NCBI GenBank assembly: GCA_023052935.1 | Contig: CM041297.1 | Location: 100,214,484 to 100,278,483 of the forward strand | Reading direction: 5' to 3' | From: Piezodorus guildinii | Taxonomy: Eukaryota; Arthropoda; Insecta; Hemiptera; Pentatomidae | Length of the DNA stretch: 64,000 bases | In this document: positions 1 to 13,600 of the stretch, in pieces | Layout of the letters: each line of letters begins with the position of its first letter | How positions within the stretch are numbered: position 1 is the stretch's first letter | The notes under the pieces: generated by a model | Database searches by the model: none | Told to the model about the DNA's origin: nothing | The model's input: the letters and a program-made list of their open reading frames with translations, nothing else | Made by a program: the position numbers and the translations under genes

Positions 1-3000
1 TTCTCTCTTTTTGGAGTTATATGCATATTAATAAAAATATCAATACAATAACAAGTTATTAATATACCAGAATATTTCCTCTTGCTTAACCCTTAAATTC
101 TTTTCCACTTCAAATATGAGATTGATGAAGGAAAAATTGTTTTAAATTGCTCGAGAAGGTTAATGTTATGGGAGAAATTTAGTTTTTATTTACTTTCTGC
201 CTAATTATCATCAATAACTTGTGATTTGACAGCTGAGAAACCGGTTATTACATCCTGCATACTCGGCACTACTCTTGAGTATTCCAATCAAGAGTTTCTT
301 GGGCGATGCCTTCTCTCATTCTCTAGGTGTGCCTGATGCACCTCCATTTTCTCAACTAATTTCATCTTATATTTTCTTTTACTTGATCCTGCCCAGTAGC
401 CCGTCATTGGACAATTTTACTGAGCACCAAAATCCTAAGATGGACCTCAAGCATCCTTTTCAGATGCACCGAGATGGATCAGGTCACCCTCCACGTCTCT
501 TGAGCCATAGAGTCGTACAGGCTTCACATTCGAGTTAAGTAAGCAGAGCCTAGTTTTTATTCCATATCAAATATGGATTTATACTATATATAGATCTATT
601 AATATTAGACAAACTCCAACAAGTCATCACTCCGCCCCCTACATCTGTTTTCTTATAGTTCTTATACAGTAGCTCCTACTGTGGTTCACATCATTATCTG
701 TTGCCTCATACTCATCTCAGCTACTGTTGCATGCCTACCAAATCCTCCCTTCATTTCCTAGACTTATACAAGATTCTTCTCAAAAGTCAATATTTCCTGT
801 TGTGTTGACAACACTGTCATGCCAGTTGTTCCTTTTAATGATTCTGTCTTCTAGTTATTAATAACAGCACTAACATCTTTCTCTATTCATTCTTGAAAAT
901 AATAGATTCATTCTCCAAGTCCTTAGAAATCTGACAAAACATAAATCAGTCAGAAATTTTTTCCAAGACAACTTCTGGTTTGTAAAAAGATTGTGCACCG
1001 GCAGGGAACTAAAAACATACACAAATGCAAGATCCGCAATCATCCTAAGCTTTCGCCTGCACATAAATGTATTGTGAATCGGTCTCAGAGAGGACTTAAA
1101 AATTAAACTACTTTAGTGGGACAGGCTGTGCAGTCCCTTGTTTGTACATTGTTTCCTAGGATTTCACATCAAAATTCTTGATGATAAGTTATAGGATAAG
1201 TTCATAACTCCTTACACAAATTTTTGAAGTAGCTATCAGTTGGCTGACTTGCCTCACATACCTAGAGGAGAGGGTGTGAGTGAATCTCCATTTAATTATA
1301 TGCTTGAAAAAGGCTTCCCAGAGAATAGGATTCAAACTCACTACAATGTTAACTCACTATCCACACAGTCATAGGCTTTATAAAAACTATAAAATTAAAC
1401 TAATTTTTTTTCTATATAGTATTCTTAGTGAATGTACTTAATATTTTAATTAATGTGATAAGGATTAATAACAGTTACTAGTGTATATTATTATATTTTT
1501 ATTTGTGATGTTATTTAAGAAAATTGAATAATAAAGAAAACAATTATTATGATTTAAGTATTGTAACACTACAGGCTCTCTCAAATACCTTAATTGTGAT
1601 GATTCAGCTTATATGTAGTAAGTTTAATTCATTTAAACTTAATTTATTTTAATGTCATTTCTAATTTACATAAGCTGATATTTGACCTTATGTTCTTATA
1701 TTAAATTTTTTTTTTGACATCCTATTTACAATTTAATATTATGTTGAAATATTGTTTACTCTCTATTTTGACTGGTGTAAATTATTTTGAAGTGGAAAAA
1801 TATATAAGAATCCAAAATTTTTATAGTTCCTGAATGGAAATTATTTGTTAATTGTGGACAAAATTTACTGATAAATGTATGTACTTTTCTACTAATACTT
1901 TTCAACTATTTTGGAAATTTTAATTGTTATACAATTATTTTTATTAAATTGGTACAAATTTATTTGTACTGTATTAATTTGTTTTTTAAAATAAATTAAT
2001 ATTTTACAATATTGGACCTCAGAATCATTCAGCGATAAGTTTATACCATCAATATATATCCATCTATATATATATTAAGTAAATTTATTCAGGATACATT
2101 ATCCAATAATAGAGAATAGATTCCAGAAAAGAATGTTTATTTGACCCACTTTGTATTTTGTCTAAATTTAATTTGGTCCTCTCTCTTTTGTATTTTTTTA
2201 GTTAGCAATAAATATTATTTTGTTAACCAAATACATGAAATGTTGTAGTTAAAGTTATATTGTACTAGTGGGTAGAGATATTTTTGGTTATTATAATAAT
2301 TATTGTTATTAAATAGTTAATAATATTGTATATTGTTTCAATATATGTTATTTCTTTCCTGTACACCTTTGGAAAGGAGCTTGGTAGAGGTTGTGGTATT
2401 GATTTCCAGGAGCTGGCTAGCAGTTGCCTGGTAATCAATACAGAGAGCCCTTGTGGGCAACTTGTGCTCACCACCATTTGAGCTCTAACTTTTCTTGTAA
2501 GTTTTTTTATTTGAAACAAAGACTTTTGTCATCTGACAGTCACTAATTTAAACAGGTATGGGCCACTAGTTGATAGTCATACTTAGTTTTTCGGCAATTT
2601 TATATTTTTAACCTTGCACTTTCTTGTTCAAACAACTCTTACTCATTTCATAATTATGATGAGAAGGTCACTTTTTAAGGTGTCTGTATTTTGTAAAAAT
2701 GAACTCAGTATCAAAATTTTTGTACTATACACTTCTCTTGAAGTGTTGTTTTGTCTTTTAAAGCTAATTTTGTATGTAATACTGACTGTCAAGGAAAATA
2801 AAACTTGATGATTAGAAATTCTTTATTACCTATAATAATAAGAAATTCTTATTTTCCTAATTACCTACTGATTTGTTGATGAATAACTATAGTCATATTT
2901 ACTTGGATTTTTAACTTGACGCTTACATTGTACTTTTTCACCTTATATTTGGATGATTAATTATTAATTATGATTACCAATCAGTTTATTTGTAGTCTGT

Positions 3001-4444
3001 CACTTTCTAAAACTTAATCTTCGGTAAATGTTTTTATCTGCCAGAAAAATCTTTCTATTAGATTGTTTTTAAGATCCATTACTTATAAATACAGGAAACT
3101 TGATACAATAAAATATATGTGATTATCATACGGAAACGTTGTTTTCAAGTTGATTTACTAATATTTTAACATTATGTTATGAAAAAATGGTTATATCTCT
3201 CTCTTTTCATTGATTACTTTTTCTTTTTATAATGGTCTTTATTTTATGTTTTATAGAAAAAACATTTATTATTTATTTATTGACCTAACTATTTATATTG
3301 TTGAGTTTTTAATTGATTACAATGTTATTATAATTAGGTAATGAACAAAATCTGGATATTTTTGTCCTTTTATCAAATTATTTAGTTAAATAACCTGTAC
3401 CACTCTATTGGCTCATCAAAATAATTATTATCTCCAGGTGACGTAAGTTTGATTCACTTTTCCAATTTCAGCTATTGAGAGTACCCTGATCAAGTCAGCT
3501 TTATAAGTTTTTAAACTATATTTGAACTATCCACACTCAAACCAAATATTTTCCAAAGTCCTTCATTTCATTGATATGGCATTTTTTTTTTTTTTTTTAT
3601 AACAATGCTATAAAATTTCATGAATTACAAGACATCTCTGCCAGTTTATTGCTTTTAACTTTAGAATGTTACCATTAAATTAGAATGTACCAAAATGCAA
3701 ATTTTAGTGTTTAATTAGTGAAACTACTTAAGTCATCATTGATGAAATGGGGAAAAAATATAGATATATGAGCTATAGGGAATGAGAAACCTTTTACAAA
3801 TATAATTATTTTTGTTTACAGAGTAATTTTAGAAATTAAAAAGAAAAAAATATCCAGACTTTACTTGAAAACATTTTGATTAATAATTATTTAAAATGAT
3901 TTTTATTAACATTAGATTTACGTTGATTGACTGTGTTTCTGCAACTTATTCCTTACTATGTTTAAAAACAAAAATAGTTAATAGATTTCAATTGTACATT
4001 AAAAATAATAAAATTTTGTGAATTACTTCTTTTATTTTTGATTATGAGTTGGGTTTATTATTAGGGTATTGTATGGGGAACTTAAATATAGATCATCAGA
4101 TGGACTAAATGTTGAAAAAATTAAAAAAAGATACAGGATTGTGTAAATTTGATAAAACAACTACACAATTTCTTTTTCTTTTGTAAAACTTTTTTTTTTT
4201 TTTAAACCCTATATTACAAGTGCAGTTCAATTGTGCTTTAGTTAGATTACTGAGTAGTCTGCAAGTCAGAAAGATATAGATTTGTAAAATTAGAGGGTTT
4301 AAAAAAAAAAAAAAAAATCGATTTTGGAATTGTAAGAAAAATATTTTGATCGATTAAGTAAATCTAATGTTGTAAGATTATACATAATTTTTCTCTAGTT
4401 ATATTCACTTCTAGTTCTATTTGTTAGCCTTATAATCTTTTCAG
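1..4444. other. AT-rich flank, no gene recognised
   Basis: No coding exon can be supported here. The stretch 240-900 is somewhat richer in C and holds short open frames, but they show no recognisable domain and no splice context. 2340-2490 is another slightly GC-richer patch of unknown origin. There are A/T homopolymer runs at 3583-3598, 4191-4203 and 4301-4317. A 5' untranslated exon of the RUFY gene downstream could be in this stretch, but nothing in the sequence identifies it. Confidence 0.6.
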
Positions 4445-4629
4445 CTTGATGAGAATGTTAGACGATGAAGTGCCTGGAGCTGTGGACACTATATATTTGT
4501 GCAACTTCCGTGTATCCGTCGACGGCGAATGGCTGTGCCTCAAAGAATTGCAAGATGTAGAAATCAATCTTCAAGAAAATTTCCCTGATCCTCTCACTCC
4601 TTCTCCAGTTGAAGCTCATTATATAATTG
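4445..4629 (+). CDS. Rufy: RUFY exon: N-terminal region
   Basis: Acceptor TTTTCAG at 4438-4444, donor GT at 4630. It encodes an acidic stretch ([17 protein letters not shown]), then [15 protein letters not shown] and a proline-serine patch PDPLTPSP, the usual insect RUFY N-terminus before the RUN domain. It ends in phase 1 (G), which joins CT of the next exon to make Ala. Candidate starts are ATG 4449 and ATG 4455. The frame runs on into the intron to 4685 but that tail (hydrophobic, AT-rich) is intronic. Confidence 0.85.
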
Positions 4630-7600
4630 GTATTGTTTTGATGTGTGTTATGTGTATTTTCATTATATCGTGTAGAGTTAGATAAATAAATGAATTTGAT
4701 TATTCAATTATTATTTTGCTCCATTATTCAGTTGTTTTGGATCATTGAACATCATCTTTTCCGATACCTCATGTTTACAATGTTATTATTTATAAATATG
4801 ATTGATCCTATATTTTTATTCATATTTTACTTTAGAGTGATTTTCATAATTTATTATATTTTCCAAGTATTTAATAATTATGAGATGACTAGTTTTTAAA
4901 CTTTTTTTTTTTTTAGCTCGTGACCCAGTAATAATTGAACGACGTAATCTAGTAAATATATCAAAACTAATCGTAAAAGAGCTGATTGAAACCTCTATCA
5001 AATATGGCAGAATGTTGGATTCGGATCACATGCCTTTGCAGCATTTTTTTATTGTGTTAGAACATGTACTTCGCCATGGATTACGGCCCAAAAAGGTAAA
5101 TAAATCATGTATTTATGAGATCTATGCTATATTCCATGTCATATATCAGGGTGTCTAGCAACTGGGAAAACCAGGAAAAGTCAGAGATTTTAAAAACATA
5201 TGAAAAAGTCAGGAAATTTGTTCTTTGGTCAGGGAAAATGGTTCCTAAATAACATCGTTTCTTCTTCACTCAGACAAAAGTTCCAATATGTCTACTTGTT
5301 GTGATGTTGCAAATATCATAGCAAGTAATATTTAATATCATAAAAGGACAGGAGGGCTGTGGAGAATAGAAAAGTCAATTGGACGCAAATAAAGCTAAAC
5401 TGCTCCAGTAAGCTCTTCTGAAAGCTGAAGATTTGGCTGCACAGATTCAAAATTAAAGAAAAGCTCTTAAAGTTTATATAGATGTATTGATTGTAAATAA
5501 ATTTGTAGTCAGATTTGCAAATATTGATTTTACATTTTATAACAGCAGTATTCAAGTTCATAATTCATTGGTAAGTCAACTTAAACAACTACAATTTCAG
5601 CTAGTGTCGGGTTGATATAGTTAAATCTTATCGTAAAGTAATTAGTCATTATATATATTTTTAATCTAGTATACCATATTAATTATAATTATTCTTTGTT
5701 CTGTCGATTTTCACTAAGATTTGGCCAGGTAAAAGACTTCTTACAATATGGAAAAGTCAGGGAATCTCTTTGAGCTGATTTGCTAGACACCCTGTATATG
5801 AAGATCGAATTAGTACCTACTGATTATTGAGTATTAGAAGCAACCTAGTCTGAAAAACAAACAAAATTAGCTGATTAATGTTCATCTTATTAATAGTGAA
5901 CCACTTATAATTGGTTATAAGTCCTTGATTTATTTTTTTAGTTAAACACTGAGACAGAATCTAATTCTGTTTTAATCAGTGTTGCTGTAATATAAACTGC
6001 TTATGATTTTTATGTTATTAAGATGCTATTGATCATATGTCACCTTTATTGCTGTTTTAAAAGATTTAACTTTCACAGTTAGATTTTTTTCTGTTGTAAT
6101 CAAAAGTGTATTTGTCTGTTTCTATTAATATCTATATTATAATATCTTCCATTGCTACATTATATTTTTGATGTTTTAAAAATCTTGTTTAGGGTTTGTT
6201 GGGTCCCAAGAAAGAACTCTGGGACCTCTTGCAGTGGGTTGAAAAATTTACAAGCGAAGCTCAAGACATAACTAGCAGTGTGCGTGATCTGCCTACTGTG
6301 AGGTACATTTTAAATGTTTCAAAAATTATATCATTTACCCTATTATATTGGATAAGATAGAATTCTTCCCCAATATGCTCAGTTATAGATAACTTATTCA
6401 ACCCTTTCCTCTCAAATGGGAAATTCTAAACTTATGTAAAGCTTATCCTTATACGAGAAAGAATATTGAAACACCGAGAAATTATTTTCTAGTATAAAAT
6501 AAAAATCTGGTTCGCACAACACACGACTTTCACTTAACTCCGTTATTTATATCAAATTAAAAATTTTAAACAAATTTAGATATGCAGTAAAGTGTTAAAG
6601 AATTATTTACATTGGATTTTAATAGAAACATGTGTTCTATTAAGTAATCTATTATATTATTATCTACGACAATCAGTTTGTTTTATCAGCTTTTCATCAC
6701 TCTCTGTTAACTTTTACAATAGTATGTATAAGATGGTATTTTTTATAAAATCTTTAGCATTCCAACGGTATGTTGTACATGTATATTACTGTTCTTATGT
6801 ACAATAAAAAAATATTTTTTCAGTTTTCTCTGTTTGTTGGATATCGGAATTTGTTCAGCTTATATATTTACCCGTTTTGCATCAATGGTAATAAGAAGAT
6901 ATGGTTATTTTTATAGAATCTACAAAATTAAAGATAGATTAGAGGAAGAAAATTTAAAATATCGGCATTTAGGCCCTGTCAAACTATTTAAATCAGAATG
7001 GAAGCTACATGATATTAAATCTTATTAAATTTTACATTGATATAGGGAGTTTAATCAAAATGGTTAGAGCTGTTTTTGAGACGGTGCTAAATGCATGGTA
7101 TAAGGTGGCTCTTCTGGTTAGCCGATTTTAATGAAAAAGTTGCTGTAACTTCTAGGGCGTATAGTTGTCTTAAATATGAAATTTAAGCTTCGTATGAGTT
7201 ACTGTTTTTGTGCTAGACTTACCACACAAACACTAACAGACTTTTTTCGGGACTTGGTCATTAGGACTCCCTTATGACACCCTAAAACGTGTATTTTCAT
7301 CGAAAACTGGAATTGGAAAATTTTCACGATCACAATACTCTCCCTTACTATATATTTCATATATAGGTAAGTGAAGGGAGCAGCGTGGTCTAGTGGATAG
7401 AGCACTAGTCTGCTGTGCTCCGGGTCCTGGGTTAGAATCCCGGCTGTGGCAGAATATTATTTATTCTGTTAATTCAGTCGGGGGGCGACCCTAGGGTATG
7501 GAGACCCTCCTGGGGCAGACCCAGCCTCTATAAAGTGGGTACCCAAATTAATTGGGGAAAAACCTGGCGGCTGAGCGTGATTAAGGCCTAATCACCTCAT

Positions 7601-10600
7601 TGCACTGATGTTGGCCTAGAAACAGTACGAATCTCTAAATTAACTGAGCCCAAGACCCATCATGGGTTGTAGTGGTACAGGTTTTTTTTTATTATTTTTT
7701 TATTTATTTATTTTTTTTTTTTTTTATAGGTAAGTGAAAGTAAAAATTAGAAAGAGTCCAAAAAATAATTGGAAAAACATATACTTGAATAATTGTTGTA
7801 GGTAATAATTTAGACTTATATGTTGTTTAATGAAAATTAAACTTTTCCTTGGAGATTAAATGGAATATCGATGTAAAATAATAGAAAATTTTATCATTTA
7901 TTTTCAACTTGACAAATAAATAATGTATAGTTCAATAGTTATAAAAAAATAAATAAAAAAAAAATGCTGCAAATTATTACACAATGGTTTATTATTTGCA
8001 AATAACAATATTAGGGTATAACTGTTTTTATGGCTGTCGATAGGCAATTAAGTAGTATGAAAAGTTTAATTAATTTAATTTAATTTAAAGCATCTATCTA
8101 TTCATTTATTTATTTATTTGGAGAAACGGATTTTTTTTTTATTCGTTATTCGGATTCTATGCATCTTGAAACGTAAGCTCCCAAATTTTGAGCAGAGGTA
8201 ATTTTTTTTTTTTTTGGTCGATTAAAAAGGTTGATTATTGAAAATAATAAACCAAAAAAGTAGTACTTTTGTGAGAGGTGAGGGAAACTAAATGGAATTT
8301 ATATGGAATATTTTAAAAATTATTTTTAACTTAACAAATCAAAAGTATATAGACAGAACTTTGGCAATAAAATTATTTATAAAACTGGTTAGACAATATA
8401 ACATGTTTCATATTTAAATTATTTCAAGTTTGGCTTATGTGAAATCTAAAAAAAAATTTTAAATTGTTTAATTGAACTGTAGAGTGATAAATGAAAGTTT
8501 TGCTAACAGTACCAGATTATTTACTTCTAAATTTGTATTTAAAAGCTCAAGACATTTATCATTTTTAACTCTTTATCATTCTAAATAGAATGGCAATATC
8601 AATACAATTTTCATGTTTTCAGAACTCAGATGGGTCGAGCACGAGCTTGGTTGAGGTTAGCTCTAATGCAGAAAAAACTTGCTGATTATTTGAAGATTCT
8701 CATCGACCATAGAGATGATGTCCTCTGCGACTTCTTTGAGCCAGATGCTCTTCTCATGAGTGATGAAGCCATTATTATCGTTGGCCTTCTAGTTGGTCTT
8801 AATGTTATTGATTGCAACCTTTGTGTGAAGGTAAACTGATCATTCTTTTGAATATGGTAGACTTCAGGTTTTTTTCAAATCTTGTCAGGTTTTTTTTCTA
8901 TTATAGGAAGAAGATCTTGACTGTCAGCAAGGTGTTATTGATTTTTCTTTATACCTCAGATCCAGTCACCATACCTCAGTTGGAGACTCGCCAGAAGATG
9001 ATTCGGATTTAGATAACATGACTACTGTTTTAGATCAAAAAAACTATATAGAAGAATTGAACAGGCATCTAAAGTAAGTTTTTTCATTCTATTTAATGAG
9101 GAAAATAAAATTTTGGCTAGGTGAAATAAAAAAGGCAATAGAAACTGGATGATTCAAAAATTATTTTAACACTTTCTGCATTTTTGATAATTTTTTTAAC
9201 CAAATTCAATTTTAGATTAAGGTGAAGTGTTTTTATAATATATATATATATATGTTATGTCTTCTTCTTCGATGGGCACTACAGTCCTTGTAGGACCTGG
9301 GCCTCTGCCACCACTTTTCTCCTCTCTTCAAGGTCTGCAGTTAAGTTCCTCCAATTTCTGATTTCCAGTTTCCTGAAGTCTTTTGTCCTCCTGGTATACC
9401 ATTTAGCATTGTTTTTGGTGGTCTACTGAGATTCATTCTTTCAAAATGACTCAGCCATCTGAGTCTGCTCTTCTTAAGAACATTAACGATCGCCACAAGA
9501 ATATCAGTCTCACCATATAATTGCACTAGTTCCATATTGCTCCTGATCCTCTATCTATGGTCTTTGATGGCTCCAAAGATTTTCCTTAGGACGGTTTTCT
9601 CCTAGACCAGCAGAGCTCTCCTGATTTTCTTGGTAATACTCCAAGTCTCACTGCCATACAGAACGACTGTTTATTCACCATTTTATATATTACCTGCTTA
9701 GCCTTTCTGGACAGACTTTTGTTTCAGAGCCCCTTTTGCTTGGGGTAGAAACATCTAGTTTCTGCAACCATCCTGCCTTTTATTTTTGGCTTCCAAATTT
9801 TGTTTAGGTCTTGTGTGGTACAACTAGGCTATATATAGTGGATACCTAAAAATTGGGAATAAACCTGCCAGCTGAAAGTGATCATGGCCAAATCACCTCC
9901 TTGCTCAGCCACTGGTTGCAACAATGGTATAATCCTTATTATGTATTGAACCCAAGACCCGTTCTTGGATTTTAAAGGTGCTTGGATTTTTCTAAATATA
10001 ATAATAAATTGAATAAAAATCTATAAGTTTAAAAAATGTCAAATTCGAACATCAGTTTAATGACTATCATGACATTAACACCTTTTATTAATGGGACTTC
10101 TTATTCATCTCTCTTCATAAAGTATCATCCCTTAACACATTCAAACACCATTTATTTCCCTACCTCCTGAAGCGATTTAGGTTTTTTATTTATTGACTAA
10201 ATTTTTTTATTTTTGGTTTTGTAGTCGATAGGGTATTTCTCTGATCTGGCAATCACTTTAAAAGAACCCTCATAAGCTCCTTCTAAGGGTTTCTTTACTT
10301 GGTCGATTCTAACAAATACATGAGAGTAATTACTTGCAGTGGTCTTACATAGAGGTTTCCTCCCTGGTTCTTGGAGATATATTTTCTCTGAATGTGCATC
10401 TTATTCATTTAACCCTTAAAAACATTATCGCGACTGTGTCTCTGGGAAACAATGATGTGGAGGATAATTCAAACAAAAAAAAGTATTATTAATTGTATAT
10501 AATTATTTGTATTCAATTGCCATACAATATATATTAATAAGTATGAACAGACTTGTAACCTTCATAGCTGTTTAAATTATTATAATTGTGAGAGGGAATC

Positions 10601-13600
10601 ATTAATAAGAAAAAAACTTTTAAATTAATCTCATTATTATATTTTGTGAAACAATTGTTAGTTTGTTTGTTTATTTATTTAACTTCACTTTTTGCTACTA
10701 TGGCTAATCGGAGGATGCTACAGTGGGAGTCCTAAATTTTGCCTATTCAGGTTTTATTGGGATAGGGATCTTTAATGAGTACCTGTCATCGCACAGGCTC
10801 TGGACCACCTTTTAACCTCCCTCCGAAGGACGGCATAACCAAGGATTTTTTACTCCCATTAAAAAATCCTAGGACCACCTTTGTGAAACAATTAATTATT
10901 AGAACAGCAGTAACAAATGAACTTTGATTATTCACAGCAATCATTTCACTCATTTTCATGAATGATTGTGAGTTGACAGGAATAGTGACAATTATTTTGT
11001 GAACTGCTTGACTTTATAATATTATTTTCCATTAAATGTTGCTTTATTGTTTTTAATTATTAAATCAATAGATGTTTATTTGGCCTTTATGAAATAAAAT
11101 CATATATATTTGAATACACTTTCCCTTAGTGTAACTAGTGTATCTTATGTTAGTTAGATCAAGATTTAAAAAATAAAATAATAACTTTTAACCAAATTTT
11201 CTATCCAAGTTAAATATCTCCTGTGAGAAAGGATTACTCATCTAACTCCAAGCGAGATATCCTGTTTTCAGATTTTTCTGTCAGTATTGATTCATCATTT
11301 ACTCAATCGTTATTTTTCTCTGCATAAGATTAAATTTTATGAATTGTGTCTTTATTTTTTTTATTCTCACTAACTTATGAAAAAATTTTTGTAAAATTTA
11401 ATTTATATTTATGATGAACAAAAAATGTTTTTTTCTTTTTTGTTTATCATTGATTGTGTTCATTAATTGTTAAATCATATGTATTTAATTCAATATATTA
11501 TGTTATAAATTTAATAAACCAAATTTATTTTATTCGTTATGATTCATTCAATCTGTTAGTTACCTTTTTATTACCTTATGGCTAATTGGTATGTAAACAC
11601 ATTCAATAATTTTAGTGCTACAGTCGCTAATTTACAAGCTAAAGTTGAATCCCTCACAACCACTAATGCTCTAATGAAAGAAGATCTGGCCATTGCGAAG
11701 AAAAATATAATGGCAATCACTGAAGAGAATGCTTATTTGAAAGCTGATAAGAAGTTGGATACGATAAGTGAAAAAGCCGAAGAGGTATAGATGTTTTTTT
11801 AATTTAAATTTTAGCTTTTTTGAAATTCAGTTTAAAAACTTTGATTTGATTTAATGAATTCCAAAATTCATATAATGGATTGAGTTATATAAATAATTTA
11901 AAAATATTGGATACGAGATTTTATAAAAGAGTATTTATTACCTTGCTATTTTATTAATCTCAGAAAAAATAAATAAGTAGGAAGAAAAAATTTAAGAAGT
12001 AATTATATTCTCAGCAATTAAATCTGAGATTAGTTTATAATACATTTACTATTATCTAGGAAGTAGTGTAGTTTAGTAAATAGCGGCTCAGCTTGATTTA
12101 GGCCTAATCACCTTGCACTGCCGTTGGCCATGAAATAGTATGAATGAAATATTGAACTTGAGACCTTGTAGAGGTTCTGTTTTTGTTTTTTAAAATTATT
12201 ATCTGCATTTCTTAATTTATATTAAGGGACATATAAATGTTATTATATGATGTATCCAGTTTCTGACTACTGCAGATTACAATTTATTAATTGTTACAAC
12301 AAATATTAAATCTTTAGTTTAGTTTACATTTTTACATGATATAAATTTACAAGATTTAAATTAACATTTTTTATTTATCAATTAAAGGATTCTTCCAAAG
12401 AGAAAGAAATGGCAAAAGAAATTGAACGTCTTAAGTCAGAATTGGAAGCAGAGAAAAAAAAATCAACAGAGGTACAACATGAACTTGATCTTCAGGTAAA
12501 TAGTTAACTATAAACATACAATTTTTAACTTTGAATAAACTTTTGTAATAGTTGTAACAATAGAACTGTTTAGCAAATGAGCCTGAAGAGGTGGTTTGAG
12601 AGTTCTGCATGTCCTGGGATTTTCTTCCAACCACAGCTCACAGATATTCAGAGTCAACATTGCCAAATAATTCAAGGTTGAAGTATGTATCGCTCTTGAA
12701 AGTTTTGAAATATTGTTGTATGGTGCATTCGCCCAAACTGGCATAGTCCCAGACCTCATTAATGTTCTGGCTGTTTAGGTCCTATTCTGCCTAAGTTTAA
12801 ACTCTTGCAATTAAATCTGTGAAGATTATGTATTGACTTCTTATTGAAGATCAAATAAAAAAAACTCTCATATGGAAAAATAATCCCTCAAACAAACTAT
12901 GTTGTATGTAGGATTTTTTTTTTATTTTTTAAACTTTATTCTGGGACTAAGATCCTTAAGAATAACATGAAATTTAACATAACAAAATACTCAAATCTGG
13001 CCAAGATACAAAATAATGAGAAAAAAAAAAACAGCAAAAAAATTAAATAGATTTAACAATTAAAAAAAAAAAAAAAAATTGTATTTAGAAAACATAAAAT
13101 CCTGCATTATTTTCCAGACAATCCAATGTTAAATGAGAACCAATAGATGGTTTAGGGAGTTGAGGCGCATTCGCCTTAACAACCTCAAGTCAAACAGCAT
13201 CTGCTAGAATCTGGCCTGACTGAAATGTAAATAATTACCTCCCCACTCTGGTTGGTAACCTATATAAAACCCAACCAGTACATATATACCAAAAGTAAAC
13301 AGGATTAACCCTTATGAATGGAGGTAAAAAAACTTCCAACATCTGGAAGGTTTGGGGGACTGAGTGCCCCAATCAGTTAAAATGTACAAATAAACTCCAT
13401 TTTTCATTTTAATTAAATTTAAATAATTGATTTCAATAATTGAAAGATTTATTTTTTATTTTTAGAGGTTTAGATTATTAAAAAAAAAATATTTTTGAAA
13501 ATATTATGTTAAATGGTTACTATTCACTTTGAAGATGAATAACACTCGAATAAAACATTGGATAATTATGAAACTAATCCTAATTTAAAAGAGGGATGTA

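Noticed and set aside
275..538. 87-codon plus-strand open frame near the window start
   Set aside because: No domain, no splice or start context, and composition like the surrounding non-coding sequence.
4630..4685. Transmembrane-looking tail of the first RUFY exon frame
   Set aside because: It lies after the GT donor at 4630; hydrophobicity reflects T-rich intron sequence.
11578..11615. Upstream ATG extending the coiled-coil exon (MANWYVNTF...)
   Set aside because: The acceptor TTTTAG at 11615 and phase match give the expected N-ATV junction; the extra codons are intronic.
12431..12759. Minus-strand open frames of 67 and 83 codons
   Set aside because: One overlaps the real RUFY exon on the other strand; neither shows a motif. 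The stretch 12540-12780 may be an old repeat but could not be assigned.
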